Below are positions 1 through 9,636 of a DNA stretch of 33,377 bases, in pieces (position 1 is the stretch's first letter; each line of letters opens with the position of its first letter). The stretch comes from Pseudomonadota bacterium (GTDB lineage Bacteria; Pseudomonadota; Gammaproteobacteria; Berkiellales; Berkiellaceae), in NCBI GenBank assembly GCA_018242045.1, contig JAFECR010000028.1:1-33377 (forward strand), given 5' to 3'. The notes under the pieces were generated by a model. It was not told the origin of the DNA. It did no database searches and saw nothing but the letters and a program-made list of their open reading frames with translations. Both the position numbers and the translations under genes were made by a program.

Positions 1-3000
1 TTTTTCTAGAAAGTTGCCATCATCCTGTTTTAATTTATCTGCCAATATGCTCTTATTGTATTTTAACTTGTGTGCAGCAATTAAGAAGTGAATTTCATAG
101 GGGTATTGAGATAAAAAGTTCAAATAGTTATTGTCATTTGCCCGTATTAATTGGTTTTCAAAAGTTGAATTAAATGTATAAATTGCTTTTGCCAATTGAG
201 AAATGAAATTCTTATGCTTTGGTGGTAAGTCTTTATAGCCCTTAAATTCAACATCCCAATTCATATTCCGAAAATCTTTGCCAGGATTATCTAAAATATG
301 ACGATAAATTTTGTTCGAGATGCCAATGCGAGCGTTTAAAGACTTGTAGTAATTTGCTTTACCAGGGAAACTCGGTAAAATTTTCTTTGCCAGAAATTCT
401 AGTTTATGGCTAGAGTCATTGTTAAGCCAGGTAAGCGGTTCCTTTTGTTGTGCCAAGCTTTTGCAATCGCCATTAAGATAACGGATCTGTTCTAATAAAA
501 CACCGTAAGATGTTGATAAAACAGAAGGTGTTCCTGCAAGTAGTGTGCCACGTGGCGTTACACACCAAACATCTTGATTTTTAAATAATATATCACGATT
601 CCAAGAATTTTTAATTGATTTCATGATTTGCTTGGCTTCATTTTTGGTCATCACCACAGCATTTAAGGAAGGGGGAGACTTCGAAGCAACCATCATAACG
701 ACTTCAATAGGTTTAGTGTAAGCGTTAAAATAGGTTTTTTGATTTAAATGGGTTTTAGCAAATAGTGGTGTAACATGGATTCGATTATCAAATTCTGGGG
801 CTTCTTCAAAGGCATTTTTCAATGTGGCATTCAGGGTTTGTAAATAGTCAACTCGACTTGTCAGCCCGTTGCTGTAGTCAAACCCTTTAGTTAAATTGGG
901 GGTGGTAGTGCTTTCAAAAAACAGTTGTTGCTGTTCTAATTCTAATTCTTGCTCTGTTTCATTTTCCAGTTCGTTTTCAAGTTCAGCTCCTAATTCGTTT
1001 TGAAATTCAATTTCAGCCCCTAAAGGTGGCATTTCTTCACTGGGTTTAGATTTTTTAGGCTGTAAAGTAAATTGGGGGCAAGCATGCAACCCTTGTGCTT
1101 TAACGAGTGCTAAGGTTTCTTTTAACTTGGTCCTTTTGTTTTCAATGAGCAAATTTTCATCTTTTAATAATTTTTCCCAATCGTTCAATATTTGAATTTC
1201 AAAGCTATCAAGCTGATCTTTAAAGGGTTGATTGGTTAAAATGTTATCCAGTTTGCTATTGTCATGAAATTCTTTAGTAAAATAAGTTTTAAATTTTCTA
1301 AGAAGCTTTGATTTTTGTGCTGGTGTTGCTTGTTCGTAAACGATGTCTAACAAGCTTTCTCGCGCTACATTTTTAAATTTATCAATGGTGGCGCGAAGAT
1401 GCGTACTTAATGCTTGCTGCATTTGGTTTGCTTTTACAAAATCAAAAACACCATTTAATTCATTTTTGGAAGAAATAAATGATTTTAATGAACTTGGCCC
1501 AAGTATGGTCGCTGTCTGATTTTTATGTCGCAGCCGCTTTATTCCTTGCAATAGCGAATCTGTGCGTGTTGTTTCTGAAAAGGTGACAACAGCATGGGCC
1601 AGTTGTTCTTGTACGATATCAGTGCCAGTTGCCCTGGCTTGATCATAATAGGTGAATCTGGCATTGGGTGAACATTTTAAGATGGCATTGATTTTCTTTT
1701 CATCAGTGGTATTTAATTTTATTTTAGCCTGAGTTTTTACATTCAGTGCATATAAAATATCTTGGTTATCATAATATAATACATATTGGAGCTCAGTATC
1801 TTTAAAATAGGTCGCAATATTTTGAGCCATTGCTTCGTTGGCGACACCTCTAAATAAAGCGCCAACATCAACAATGACCCTAAAATGTGGGTTAATAAGG
1901 TGTTTATCCATGATATCTTGCAAAATGTCTTTAGCTTCATTATTATCTGTCCATTCAACATTCGTTTTCTTTTTTTCTAATTGATCTAATGTTTCGCCAT
2001 CGGTGCCGATGCCGCCTTTTTCATCAAATTGGATGTTTTGGTGCATGGCAAGGTAGTTATGAGGCGTTCCTGACAGACCTTGATTTGTCAGTGTCATGGC
2101 GGCGGCATTTTGAGTATTACTTGCCAATACCAAAGGATTAATTTTTATTTGTGGTAAAATTAATTCTTGTAAGCAATAACGTTTAAAACTCTCAGATTTT
2201 TTTAGCATGGAAATGATTTGATTTTCATATTCCGTATCATTTTTAGCAAGTCTTGATAAATCAATGGTAGGAAACTTTTCTGCAAATTTTAAGGCAGCAA
2301 AGGTTTTATCAAAGCTTAAATTTGAGTCTTCTAACATTTCACTGGTAGCTTCTTTAATAAAATTATCTATCACTTCAAGCACAAGTGCATCATTAAAATC
2401 TTGCTGCAAATTTAGCATGATGGTGTAATTCATGCTTTCGATATGATGGCCAAATCGGGATTGCTCATTTGGCACATTGTTTGCCTTATAAGGAATTGCT
2501 AATGTACTTGGCAGTAAAGCAAGTGTTTTTTTAGAAACCCCAAAATTAACATCTCGTTTTTTGGGTAATGTAAAAGGAAGGATGGAAGACAGTTGTTCTT
2601 TTAAGAATTTAATTTGCTTTCTTTCTGTTTCATTCAGGCTCGAAAGCGTCTCAAGTATATTGTCTGAACGATTTAATAAATAATTTTTTAATTCAAGTTT
2701 TAAAGCATCATTCAAATTCAATTTTTTAATAAGGCTTGCGATGGGGCTTTGCGAGCTATTTACCAAATCTTCGGCCACTTGTGGAAAAATTTTATCCCAT
2801 GTTGCAAGATTACTGATATTGATCTTGCCACTAACGATATCAAACAGGCTAGTTGGTGATTGACTTTCAATTATTTCTTTGATATTAACTTCTTTAAAGA
2901 AATAGAAAAGATCGACCCCTAATTTAAGCATTTCATCAGGAATGCTCTGCGCTGAACCTAGCGTATAATTCAGCATTTTTTTGGGGTCAAGCTCATCATG

Positions 3001-6000
3001 AATTTCATCAATGATACGATCGCCTTGGTATTTTATCAGTTTTAAACTTTTTTCCAACCATTTGATTTGTTCTTCCCATTCTTTTTGGTCTGAATCACTG
3101 ATAGGGCCTGCCCAGAGCAATTCTAGATATTTTAGCTCTAAGGACTGCAAACTTTCTTGTGTTGTCACAATATAGTTTTTGTTGATAACAATGTTATAAA
3201 GTTTATCGTAAAGCGTATGTAATGCTTGGGATGAACAATCGCTGCTTCTATCAAACAAAAATGGAAAGGCTTCTTGATTAAACAATTGCGAAGAAGTTGA
3301 ATTTAAATCTGCATAGTTGGTGTTAAAAAGGCTGCCTTTAACTTGAATGATAACCAGGTTTGTACCATTGGCTTTTTTAAGCGCGGCTAAAGGCCCAATG
3401 GTCTTACTCTTACCTTTGCCCATGGTGACTTGGTGTATTTCACTGATAAACTCTCCTTGCGGGTTTGTCGTCAGCATATTTTTAAGCATAGTGATGGATC
3501 TTGGAAATACTAAAAAACCAGATTCTTTTTGGAAAAATTGTATTTCAGGTTGTGTTTTAAAATCCGCTAGATTTTCAGAAACAAGCTGTGATGCCAATTC
3601 AACCAGCGTATTGTCGTCTGTTTGTTTATTGCATTGTACTAATGCGGCTTTTCTGTCTTCATATGTCTTTTTTAAGATATTTAATTGAATATAATCTGAC
3701 ATTTGTTGATGCAGTTGCGTTATTTTTTCATCAGATAGCGCAGTGGCGAGCTGATATTCGTTTTTGTCTGCCAACACATATAGTCTTGATAAATCAGCCA
3801 TTGTTAATTTATGTCTTTGTTTGCCAAGTTCCTGAAGTTCAAAGGTGAGTTGGTCTTTTTTATCGGTTGGACCTAAATTCGCAAGAGAAATCATAGTTGT
3901 TTCAAGTTCGAGTATAAGCAAATCTATCTTACTTATGAATTGATCTGTCTGTAAGCTAAGTGTTTGTCTGACATTTTTATCTGCAAGATAAGTTTTTGCT
4001 AAGATTAGCATGGTATTTTCATTAAAATTATTGCGAAGATTGCCGATTTCTTTATCAAGTGTTTTTAGCAATGGCGCCTTTTGTTCATAATTTCCTGAGG
4101 GGTATTTATTAGTGAGAAGATCATCGATATGATCCTTCAATTTTTTTTGTTCTTTTTGATAGTCACTCATAAAGTGATTAAGATTGGCTTGGTCCAGATA
4201 AGCTTTATTATCTAATGTTAAATAGCTAAAACCTTTAGGGGTTATTTTATCCATTTCTTTTGCACTGGATAAGGAAGATGACGTAACTGGCAAATCTATT
4301 GCTACATTTTTCTGCCTGGTGCGTGCTAAGTTAATATGTACTTCATTTGCTTTGGAAAATAATTTTGTAATAAAGTCATACATCTCCATTTGGGTCTGAG
4401 GAAAAGGTAAGGTTGTAAAGGTGCTGGGGGAAGCGATTACTTTAAGTAAAACACCAGCAAAATCACCAATTAAACTTGACGGATTGTTATTATCAAGATT
4501 AGCTACAATTGTTTTTTCGCAAAATTGTTTAAGCTTAATTTTATCATCAGCCTCTTTTTCTGTTATTGAAAGCTGATAATATGATTTAAAATTTTCCATA
4601 AATTGAGCATCACTCATACCAAAGTAAGGCAAAGTGCTGGTCGATGTTGATTTTTTCATTAATTCAACGAGAGTCATCATTGTAAGTGTATCGGAATTAT
4701 TTTTAAAAACCTTTGGTGTCATAATCGTGATTTGTTCTGTGACAAGTTCTGACATTTCGCTTTTAATATTGCTTGGATTCGTTATTTTTTGCACAATCCT
4801 CGTTTTTCTTTCTACATTTTGTTTTGTCATTGGCCTTTGTTTTAAATAAGCAGATTCTTTAGATAGATAATAATTTTTTATATCTTTGCGTCGTTTTGCT
4901 AAAACGCCCGTGGGTTTTTTATTAGCAAAAGCCAAGTTCAATAATTCATACTCTTGCGACATCGATAACTTATAATAAGAAGGCACTTTACGTCGGATAT
5001 GATGATAGCTGTTAAGTTGCGCGTAAAAGGTGTCAGACAAATTTTCATAAAACTCATTCAAGTTTTTATCCATTTCATATTGAAATTTTTCAGATTGAGT
5101 TTCGCTCTTGTCATTGGTATGAATCGTTATTGTCCCCCCCTTTACTTGAAAATGACTAAGAACGGATAAAACTTGAGCTTTTAGAGCAATTGTTTTTGGG
5201 TTTATGATATCAGCATCGTGAGGTTCACGTGGCATGGCATTCATTATTTTTTCAATTAGCACAAATTCTTGTTGATTACCTTTAATACCGCCCAAACTGA
5301 TTACTTTTTTAAGGTAAATTAAAGCTTGATCAAAATCAAAGTTACCCATAGCTAAATAGGTTAGATAAAGTCCAGTAGCAGCATCTTGCACTTTAAATTG
5401 TTGTGTGTTTTTGTCAATTGGGATAATCAGGTTGGTTTCACTTTCAACAAAGTGCCATGGCGAAGAAACAGAGGGTAGCTTGGCAGCAGTTACTGTTGTT
5501 TCTTGTATAGTTTGATTCATTTTAGTGCTTTTCAGATGATGGTGCACATCAAGCTCGAATGGGAAATAGTCAGTGCCTTGTGCAGTTGATTTATTTTTCA
5601 CTTTTTCTTTGGGAACATAAAATTCTTGAAATGGAATAATAGCCTGTTCTTCGTGAGTATTTTTATCTTCAAATATTAAACAAGCACTTAGGCGTGAGAT
5701 TGGGTTTTTTTGATTAATCTTTAAAATTAAGTTAGGATCCTTGGCCATCGATATTTGCCATTGATGGTCAGGCATCTTTGCTGCATGAAGTTCTAAACCA
5801 TAACGCGGAAAATAAATTTTATAATCAGCGCCCGTTGGCGTTTGCTTTTTTAGAACTTCCATAAAAGTGCTGTCTTCAAAGTGAGAAAACAGTTCATGAA
5901 AGCTATGGTTTTGTGACGCTTCTTCGTCTAAATTAATTAAAGTATATCCTGTGTCTTGATAATCTTTATTTAGTTCTTTGATAAGGTTATTTTTATCGAT

Positions 6001-9000
6001 GTAGTAACTTTTTGCTTGGCGTTCTAACAAAGCAACACCGTTTGCACTTTGCCAAAAACGTGTTGTTTCGCAAAAAAATGAACGAGGTAGATTTAAAAGT
6101 GCTTTTTGTGATCCAAGAAGGCTTGTTTGATAATTATTTTTGTCTGTGAGAGTTTGTAGTTCAAAGGTATAAGGTTGGTTATTAATTAACTTTTCACAAC
6201 AATATAAATAAGGCTTTTCTAACTTAGGTGTTTCGATGAAATATCCTTTTTGGGGATCGTCTTGTATTTGAATAGCAACACTAGGCGTATTTGCAAAATT
6301 AACCAAGCCAAGCGCTGCTTTTTTAACATGCTTACCATAAAAGGTTTGATATAAAGTGCTACTGGCTAATCGACTTGGGACCACACTTATTATTTGCTGA
6401 TTACGCCATATTTCCCCCGAAACCAAATCAAGTCTAAACATTTCAATATTTTGTTCATTTTTAACAATAAAATTTGGAAATGCTAACTTCCCTTTACCGG
6501 CTAAGTTAAATTTATCTTGAATTAATTGAATGAGGGTTTGCTGATTTTGTTCAAATAAAGCAAGAAACTGTTCGGTTATTTCATTTTCTGCTTGGATGTT
6601 TTGGGCAATAACATTGGGTTGTGCTTTTAGTGTATTTTTATAAATTAGATAATTATCAAATATTTGATTAAACCAAACAGTATCCATTTTTTTTGTATTA
6701 AAACTTAGTTTTAATAATAAACTAGAAAGTATGCTTTGATCTGTGATAGATAAAGTTGATAGATCAAATTCTTTTAATTGGGACTGTAATTTACTAAGAT
6801 TGAGAGTTGCTTCATCATGATTTTTCTTAAGGGAGGAATTTAAAATATATTGATTAATATCAAATTTAAGTGCATAAAAATATAAAGCAGGGGAAATTTT
6901 CTCTTCTTTTAACCAATATTTAGCGCCTTCATCACAAAATTGATTAAGTTTTTCTACAAGAAGTGGGTTCTTTCGAATACTGCTTATTAACAGATTTGGT
7001 TGAAAAATATTTTTTTCAAGATAGGTTTGGTAATCACTTTGATCAAATAATGAATAATTATCGCTAAAATATTCAATGCTGGTCGTGATTTGATAAGAAG
7101 GTTCGGATCTTAAATTCCATAGCATTTTATTAAGCGCTGATGTATGAGAGTGACCTGTTTTTTGTTTGTTTTCATTTTGCTGAGGTTGCTCTGGCCCATT
7201 TTCTAATGAATAAATATTATTAGGATGATAGAGTTTAGGTCTGTCTGTTTTATAATGAACTAGATAAGTTGGTTTATGGGCCAATTTACCAATGATGACA
7301 TTTTCTGCAGTATCAACAGCAAATGCATTGCGCACGGCTTCGTTTTCGATATTGCCACTCCAAGTTGTTATTTTTGGACTTATTATGAGTTGCCAAAATA
7401 TATTGTTTTCATAGTCGATGTCTTTAGAACCTGAAGATATGTAGATAGATTTTTTCGCAGGGTCAGGATCGTAAAGTGGTTTTCTGTCAAAGTTCGCTAC
7501 AGATTTAAATATATTTCCTAAGAAAATTTCAAAATCTTGTCTTAAACGACTGACATTATTAATATCAACCAAAATAGTATTATCTTGTAATGATTTTTCG
7601 TCTAATAAGGTAAGCAAAGCAACTTCTGCATTGAGGTTATTTTTAGTAATAAGTGCTAATTCTCCAGCTTTGTATGTAGCAGCTGCTTTTTGATGAAATA
7701 TTGTATTTAACAATTCTTTCACTTGTGGGGGATATTGATTAATTAAATTGGTATAATAATCAAAATGTTTGGGAATAATATCCTGGTTGATATTTTTTTC
7801 TGCCTTTAATAAGACATTAAGCCTTTCATCAATTTTAGGATCTTTTTGTGCTAATCCTGCATTATTTTTTGAATATATCAATAATTCCTTATAAGAAATA
7901 GACCACAGTGGTGTTTGTATTGCGTTGCCTTGAGCGGCGTTTTTTAGCACGTTTGAAGCTACCCATCGAATAAGCGAGGCAGCACTTAGCGTGGCTATTA
8001 CTTTTTTTGGCCCAAAAGCATTGCCAGGGTCAATTTGCTCGCAGCTTTTGCCGTAAATCGATAATAATGTTTTAAACTGGCTTAGGAATGCATTTGCTTT
8101 AAGAACATTATTTGTTTCTTGCAACAATTTGACATCTAAAGGCAGGTTGAGTAAGAATTCATCGATGCTATTCACAATCGCAAGATGGGCGCCATTGGCA
8201 TTTAAGAGTTCAATTTTCTTGATAAATTCATTTAATTTTTCATTTGAATAGTCATTAACTAAATCATGAGTAGGGACATTGTGTTGGTAATGGCTATAGA
8301 TATCGGATGTTTTTGTGGTGTATGAAAATGGTTGTTGTTTTGTAAGTATAAAATTCAAATTATTCTTTTCATGGAACGGGGCGCTGGATTGAATATTTTT
8401 ATTGGGTTCTTTAGGAACGAGCTGCAGTTGATCTTTAATGTTTTTAATGAACTGGTAATTTTCTTCTATTTGTTCAGGCGTAAAAACGTGATAATTTTTT
8501 TCAATGATTCGACTTAGATTTTCGATGGCAAGGTTGATATGCTCTTGCGATAATTCAGTTAAATTATTTTTGTTTTCTTGGAAAAATTGATTAATAGAAT
8601 ATTTTTTTAAAGCAAATAAAAACAGCATATGTGATTTTTTATCTGTAAAACTAAGTTTTGTTAGTTCATGCAACACCTTTTCAGTACACGTGCCAGAACG
8701 TTGTCCAACCGTCATTATTTCATTTAATCTGGTATCAACTTCACTCGGTTCAATTTCTTGACCATTTAAATAGGCAATCGTGGGGATGACTTGGTTGTAT
8801 AATCTATCGGCATCATAAATACGATTTTTTTTAACATCGGTACTTGTAATCAAAGGTTTGATTTTACATTTTATCAGTTCTGTTAGGAACTGGCTCAAAT
8901 CGTTGTCATTGAGTGAATCTTTCGGGATTTTGAAACACTTCACTGGAATTCTACGATTTTTGTCTAACCCAGGTATAATTTTGTGAAATTTTAAGCCATC

Positions 9001-9495
9001 GCCTGTATTATAAATTAAGAAATAAAGATCGCCTTCTTTATTTTTTCGAAATTCATATATCATAGCGTGCCCAGGAGATCCCGCCCAGCCACCTGGAATA
9101 AACATACCATTTTCATTGCCTTCGTTTGGCAGCGCTTGAATTTTATTGGCCAAGGTTTTGGTAAATTGTGAATAGGCGTCTTGTCGCGCTTTTTCTAGAT
9201 TTTCAGTAAAAAAATATATTTTTTTTATTAACTCATCCATATCCTTTTTAACAATAACTAAATCATTTAATTTCTGATTGAGCCCTGCTAGGGGAGAGCC
9301 GAGCAATGTTGGGTCTATGCTAGTCTTTCCTGCTTTAGCATCGTTGACAAATGTTGCTAAATAACCAATGGTAGTACCAAATTCTTGTCCCTGTAATGTT
9401 CTTGTGCCAACCAAATGGGCATCATTGTTAATATGTGCAAATAAACTCAAACTTAAGGGTACCGTACTTTTATTAGGTTGATTGCCTGTAGTCAT
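1..9495 (-). CDS. Giant DUF3638/DUF3645-like protein with SF2 helicase-type motifs (C-terminus beyond window)
   Basis: One open frame of 3165 codons starts at ATG 9495 and has no stop before the left edge, so the protein is longer than 3165 residues. Residues 2020-2660 carry an ordered set of motifs of the DUF3638/DUF3645 helicase-like family: P-loop MGKGKSK (2025-2031), DEIHDELDP (from 2163), SGTPHN (2475-2480), RATGTDI (2621-2627) and QGIKRLR (2650-2656), which read as motifs I, II, III, V and VI of SF2 ATPases. The N-terminus has PGGW...GHAMIYE (134-148) and SGTCTEK around Cys270. Residues 2823-2858 are an acidic Glu/Leu/Gln-rich linker. Related domains occur in very large fungal and other eukaryotic proteins; the molecular function is not established. 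No signal peptide follows the chosen start, and no transmembrane segment was noticed. The Shine-Dalgarno is weak; the frame stays open upstream without an ATG (a TTG lies at 9558). I infer a host-directed effector or large intracellular ATPase. Family assignment is fairly sure, role unknown. Confidence 0.85.
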   Translation of the reverse strand, partial: MTTGNQPNKSTVPLSLSLFAHINNDAHLVGTRTLQGQEFGTTIGYLATFVNDAKAGKTSIDPTLLGSPLAGLNQKLNDLVIVKKDMDELIKKIYFFTENLEKARQDAYSQFTKTLANKIQALPNEGNENGMFIPGGWAGSPGHAMIYEFRKNKEGDLYFLIYNTGDGLKFHKIIPGLDKNRRIPVKCFKIPKDSLNDNDLSQFLTELIKCKIKPLITSTDVKKNRIYDADRLYNQVIPTIAYLNGQEIEPSEVDTRLNEIMTVGQRSGTCTEKVLHELTKLSFTDKKSHMLFLFALKKYSINQFFQENKNNLTELSQEHINLAIENLSRIIEKNYHVFTPEQIEENYQFIKNIKDQLQLVPKEPNKNIQSSAPFHEKNNLNFILTKQQPFSYTTKTSDIYSHYQHNVPTHDLVNDYSNEKLNEFIKKIELLNANGAHLAIVNSIDEFLLNLPLDVKLLQETNNVLKANAFLSQFKTLLSIYGKSCEQIDPGNAFGPKKVIATLSAASLIRWVASNVLKNAAQGNAIQTPLWSISYKELLIYSKNNAGLAQKDPKIDERLNVLLKAEKNINQDIIPKHFDYYTNLINQYPPQVKELLNTIFHQKAAATYKAGELALITKNNLNAEVALLTLLDEKSLQDNTILVDINNVSRLRQDFEIFLGNIFKSVANFDRKPLYDPDPAKKSIYISSGSKDIDYENNIFWQLIISPKITTWSGNIENEAVRNAFAVDTAENVIIGKLAHKPTYLVHYKTDRPKLYHPNNIYSLENGPEQPQQNENKQKTGHSHTSALNKMLWNLRSEPSYQITTSIEYFSDNYSLFDQSDYQTYLEKNIFQPNLLISSIRKNPLLVEKLNQFCDEGAKYWLKEEKISPALYFYALKFDINQYILNSSLKKNHDEATLNLSKLQSQLKEFDLSTLSITDQSILSSLLLKLSFNTKKMDTVWFNQIFDNYLIYKNTLKAQPNVIAQNIQAENEITEQFLALFEQNQQTLIQLIQDKFNLAGKGKLAFPNFIVKNEQNIEMFRLDLVSGEIWRNQQIISVVPSRLASSTLYQTFYGKHVKKAALGLVNFANTPSVAIQIQDDPQKGYFIETPKLEKPYLYCCEKLINNQPYTFELQTLTDKNNYQTSLLGSQKALLNLPRSFFCETTRFWQSANGVALLERQAKSYYIDKNNLIKELNKDYQDTGYTLINLDEEASQNHSFHELFSHFEDSTFMEVLKKQTPTGADYKIYFPRYGLELHAAKMPDHQWQISMAKDPNLILKINQKNPISRLSACLIFEDKNTHEEQAIIPFQEFYVPKEKVKNKSTAQGTDYFPFELDVHHHLKSTKMNQTIQETTVTAAKLPSVSSPWHFVESETNLIIPIDKNTQQFKVQDAATGLYLTYLAMGNFDFDQALIYLKKVISLGGIKGNQQEFVLIEKIMNAMPREPHDADIINPKTIALKAQVLSVLSHFQVKGGTITIHTNDKSETQSEKFQYEMDKNLNEFYENLSDTFYAQLNSYHHIRRKVPSYYKLSMSQEYELLNLAFANKKPTGVLAKRRKDIKNYYLSKESAYLKQRPMTKQNVERKTRIVQKITNPSNIKSEMSELVTEQITIMTPKVFKNNSDTLTMMTLVELMKKSTSTSTLPYFGMSDAQFMENFKSYYQLSITEKEADDKIKLKQFCEKTIVANLDNNNPSSLIGDFAGVLLKVIASPSTFTTLPFPQTQMEMYDFITKLFSKANEVHINLARTRQKNVAIDLPVTSSSLSSAKEMDKITPKGFSYLTLDNKAYLDQANLNHFMSDYQKEQKKLKDHIDDLLTNKYPSGNYEQKAPLLKTLDKEIGNLRNNFNENTMLILAKTYLADKNVRQTLSLQTDQFISKIDLLILELETTMISLANLGPTDKKDQLTFELQELGKQRHKLTMADLSRLYVLADKNEYQLATALSDEKITQLHQQMSDYIQLNILKKTYEDRKAALVQCNKQTDDNTLVELASQLVSENLADFKTQPEIQFFQKESGFLVFPRSITMLKNMLTTNPQGEFISEIHQVTMGKGKSKTIGPLAALKKANGTNLVIIQVKGSLFNTNYADLNSTSSQLFNQEAFPFLFDRSSDCSSQALHTLYDKLYNIVINKNYIVTTQESLQSLELKYLELLWAGPISDSDQKEWEEQIKWLEKSLKLIKYQGDRIIDEIHDELDPKKMLNYTLGSAQSIPDEMLKLGVDLFYFFKEVNIKEIIESQSPTSLFDIVSGKINISNLATWDKIFPQVAEDLVNSSQSPIASLIKKLNLNDALKLELKNYLLNRSDNILETLSSLNETERKQIKFLKEQLSSILPFTLPKKRDVNFGVSKKTLALLPSTLAIPYKANNVPNEQSRFGHHIESMNYTIMLNLQQDFNDALVLEVIDNFIKEATSEMLEDSNLSFDKTFAALKFAEKFPTIDLSRLAKNDTEYENQIISMLKKSESFKRYCLQELILPQIKINPLVLASNTQNAAAMTLTNQGLSGTPHNYLAMHQNIQFDEKGGIGTDGETLDQLEKKKTNVEWTDNNEAKDILQDIMDKHLINPHFRVIVDVGALFRGVANEAMAQNIATYFKDTELQYVLYYDNQDILYALNVKTQAKIKLNTTDEKKINAILKCSPNARFTYYDQARATGTDIVQEQLAHAVVTFSETTRTDSLLQGIKRLRHKNQTATILGPSSLKSFISSKNELNGVFDFVKANQMQQALSTHLRATIDKFKNVARESLLDIVYEQATPAQKSKLLRKFKTYFTKEFHDNSKLDNILTNQPFKDQLDSFEIQILNDWEKLLKDENLLIENKRTKLKETLALVKAQGLHACPQFTLQPKKSKPSEEMPPLGAEIEFQNELGAELENELENETEQELELEQQQLFFESTTTPNLTKGFDYSNGLTSRVDYLQTLNATLKNAFEEAPEFDNRIHVTPLFAKTHLNQKTYFNAYTKPIEVVMMVASKSPPSLNAVVMTKNEAKQIMKSIKNSWNRDILFKNQDVWCVTPRGTLLAGTPSVLSTSYGVLLEQIRYLNGDCKSLAQQKEPLTWLNNDSSHKLEFLAKKILPSFPGKANYYKSLNARIGISNKIYRHILDNPGKDFRNMNWDVEFKGYKDLPPKHKNFISQLAKAIYTFNSTFENQLIRANDNNYLNFLSQYPYEIHFLIAAHKLKYNKSILADKLKQDDGNFLEK

Positions 9496-9549
9496 TAGTC
9501 TGTATTCTATATATAAGGGAACTATGAATATGACGAGTAATAAATTGAA

Positions 9550-9571
9550 ATGGTTCAAATAAAAGAACCAT
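9550..9571 (-). terminator. Possible terminator hairpin behind the TPR gene
   Basis: A perfect 7-bp stem ATGGTTC/GAACCAT with an 8-base A/T loop lies 66 bases past the TPR stop codon. On the minus strand it is followed by TTTCAATTTATT, only a weak U-rich tail. It could instead be a leader hairpin of the giant gene, which starts 55 bases further on. Confidence 0.35.
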
Positions 9572-9582
9572 AAAAAGGGTAT

Positions 9583-9608
9583 ATACTCGCGCGAGTTGGA
9601 ATTTAGGC
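9583..9608 (+). repeat. Solo copy of the 26-bp AATTTAGGC repeat
   Basis: This 26-base stretch begins ATACTCG and ends GGAATTTAGGC. It matches the left terminal repeat of the element at 11503-11632 at 21 of 26 positions by hand alignment. It contains the small palindrome ACTCGCGCGAGT. It lies between the TPR gene and the giant gene. Confidence 0.6.
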
Positions 9609-9636
9609 TAGTCTCTTTTAGAGCACTGGTTTAATT

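Noticed and set aside
3347..3848. Two overlapping plus-strand frames of 113 and 86 codons
   Set aside because: They are antisense to the P-loop region of the giant protein, whose own motifs are clear; no Shine-Dalgarno and no recognisable domain.
4634..4849. Hydrophobic plus-strand frame of 71 codons, like a small membrane protein
   Set aside because: It lies wholly antisense to the giant gene, has no ribosome binding site, and its Leu/Ile/Phe content follows from the Lys/Glu/Asn-rich minus-strand coding sequence.
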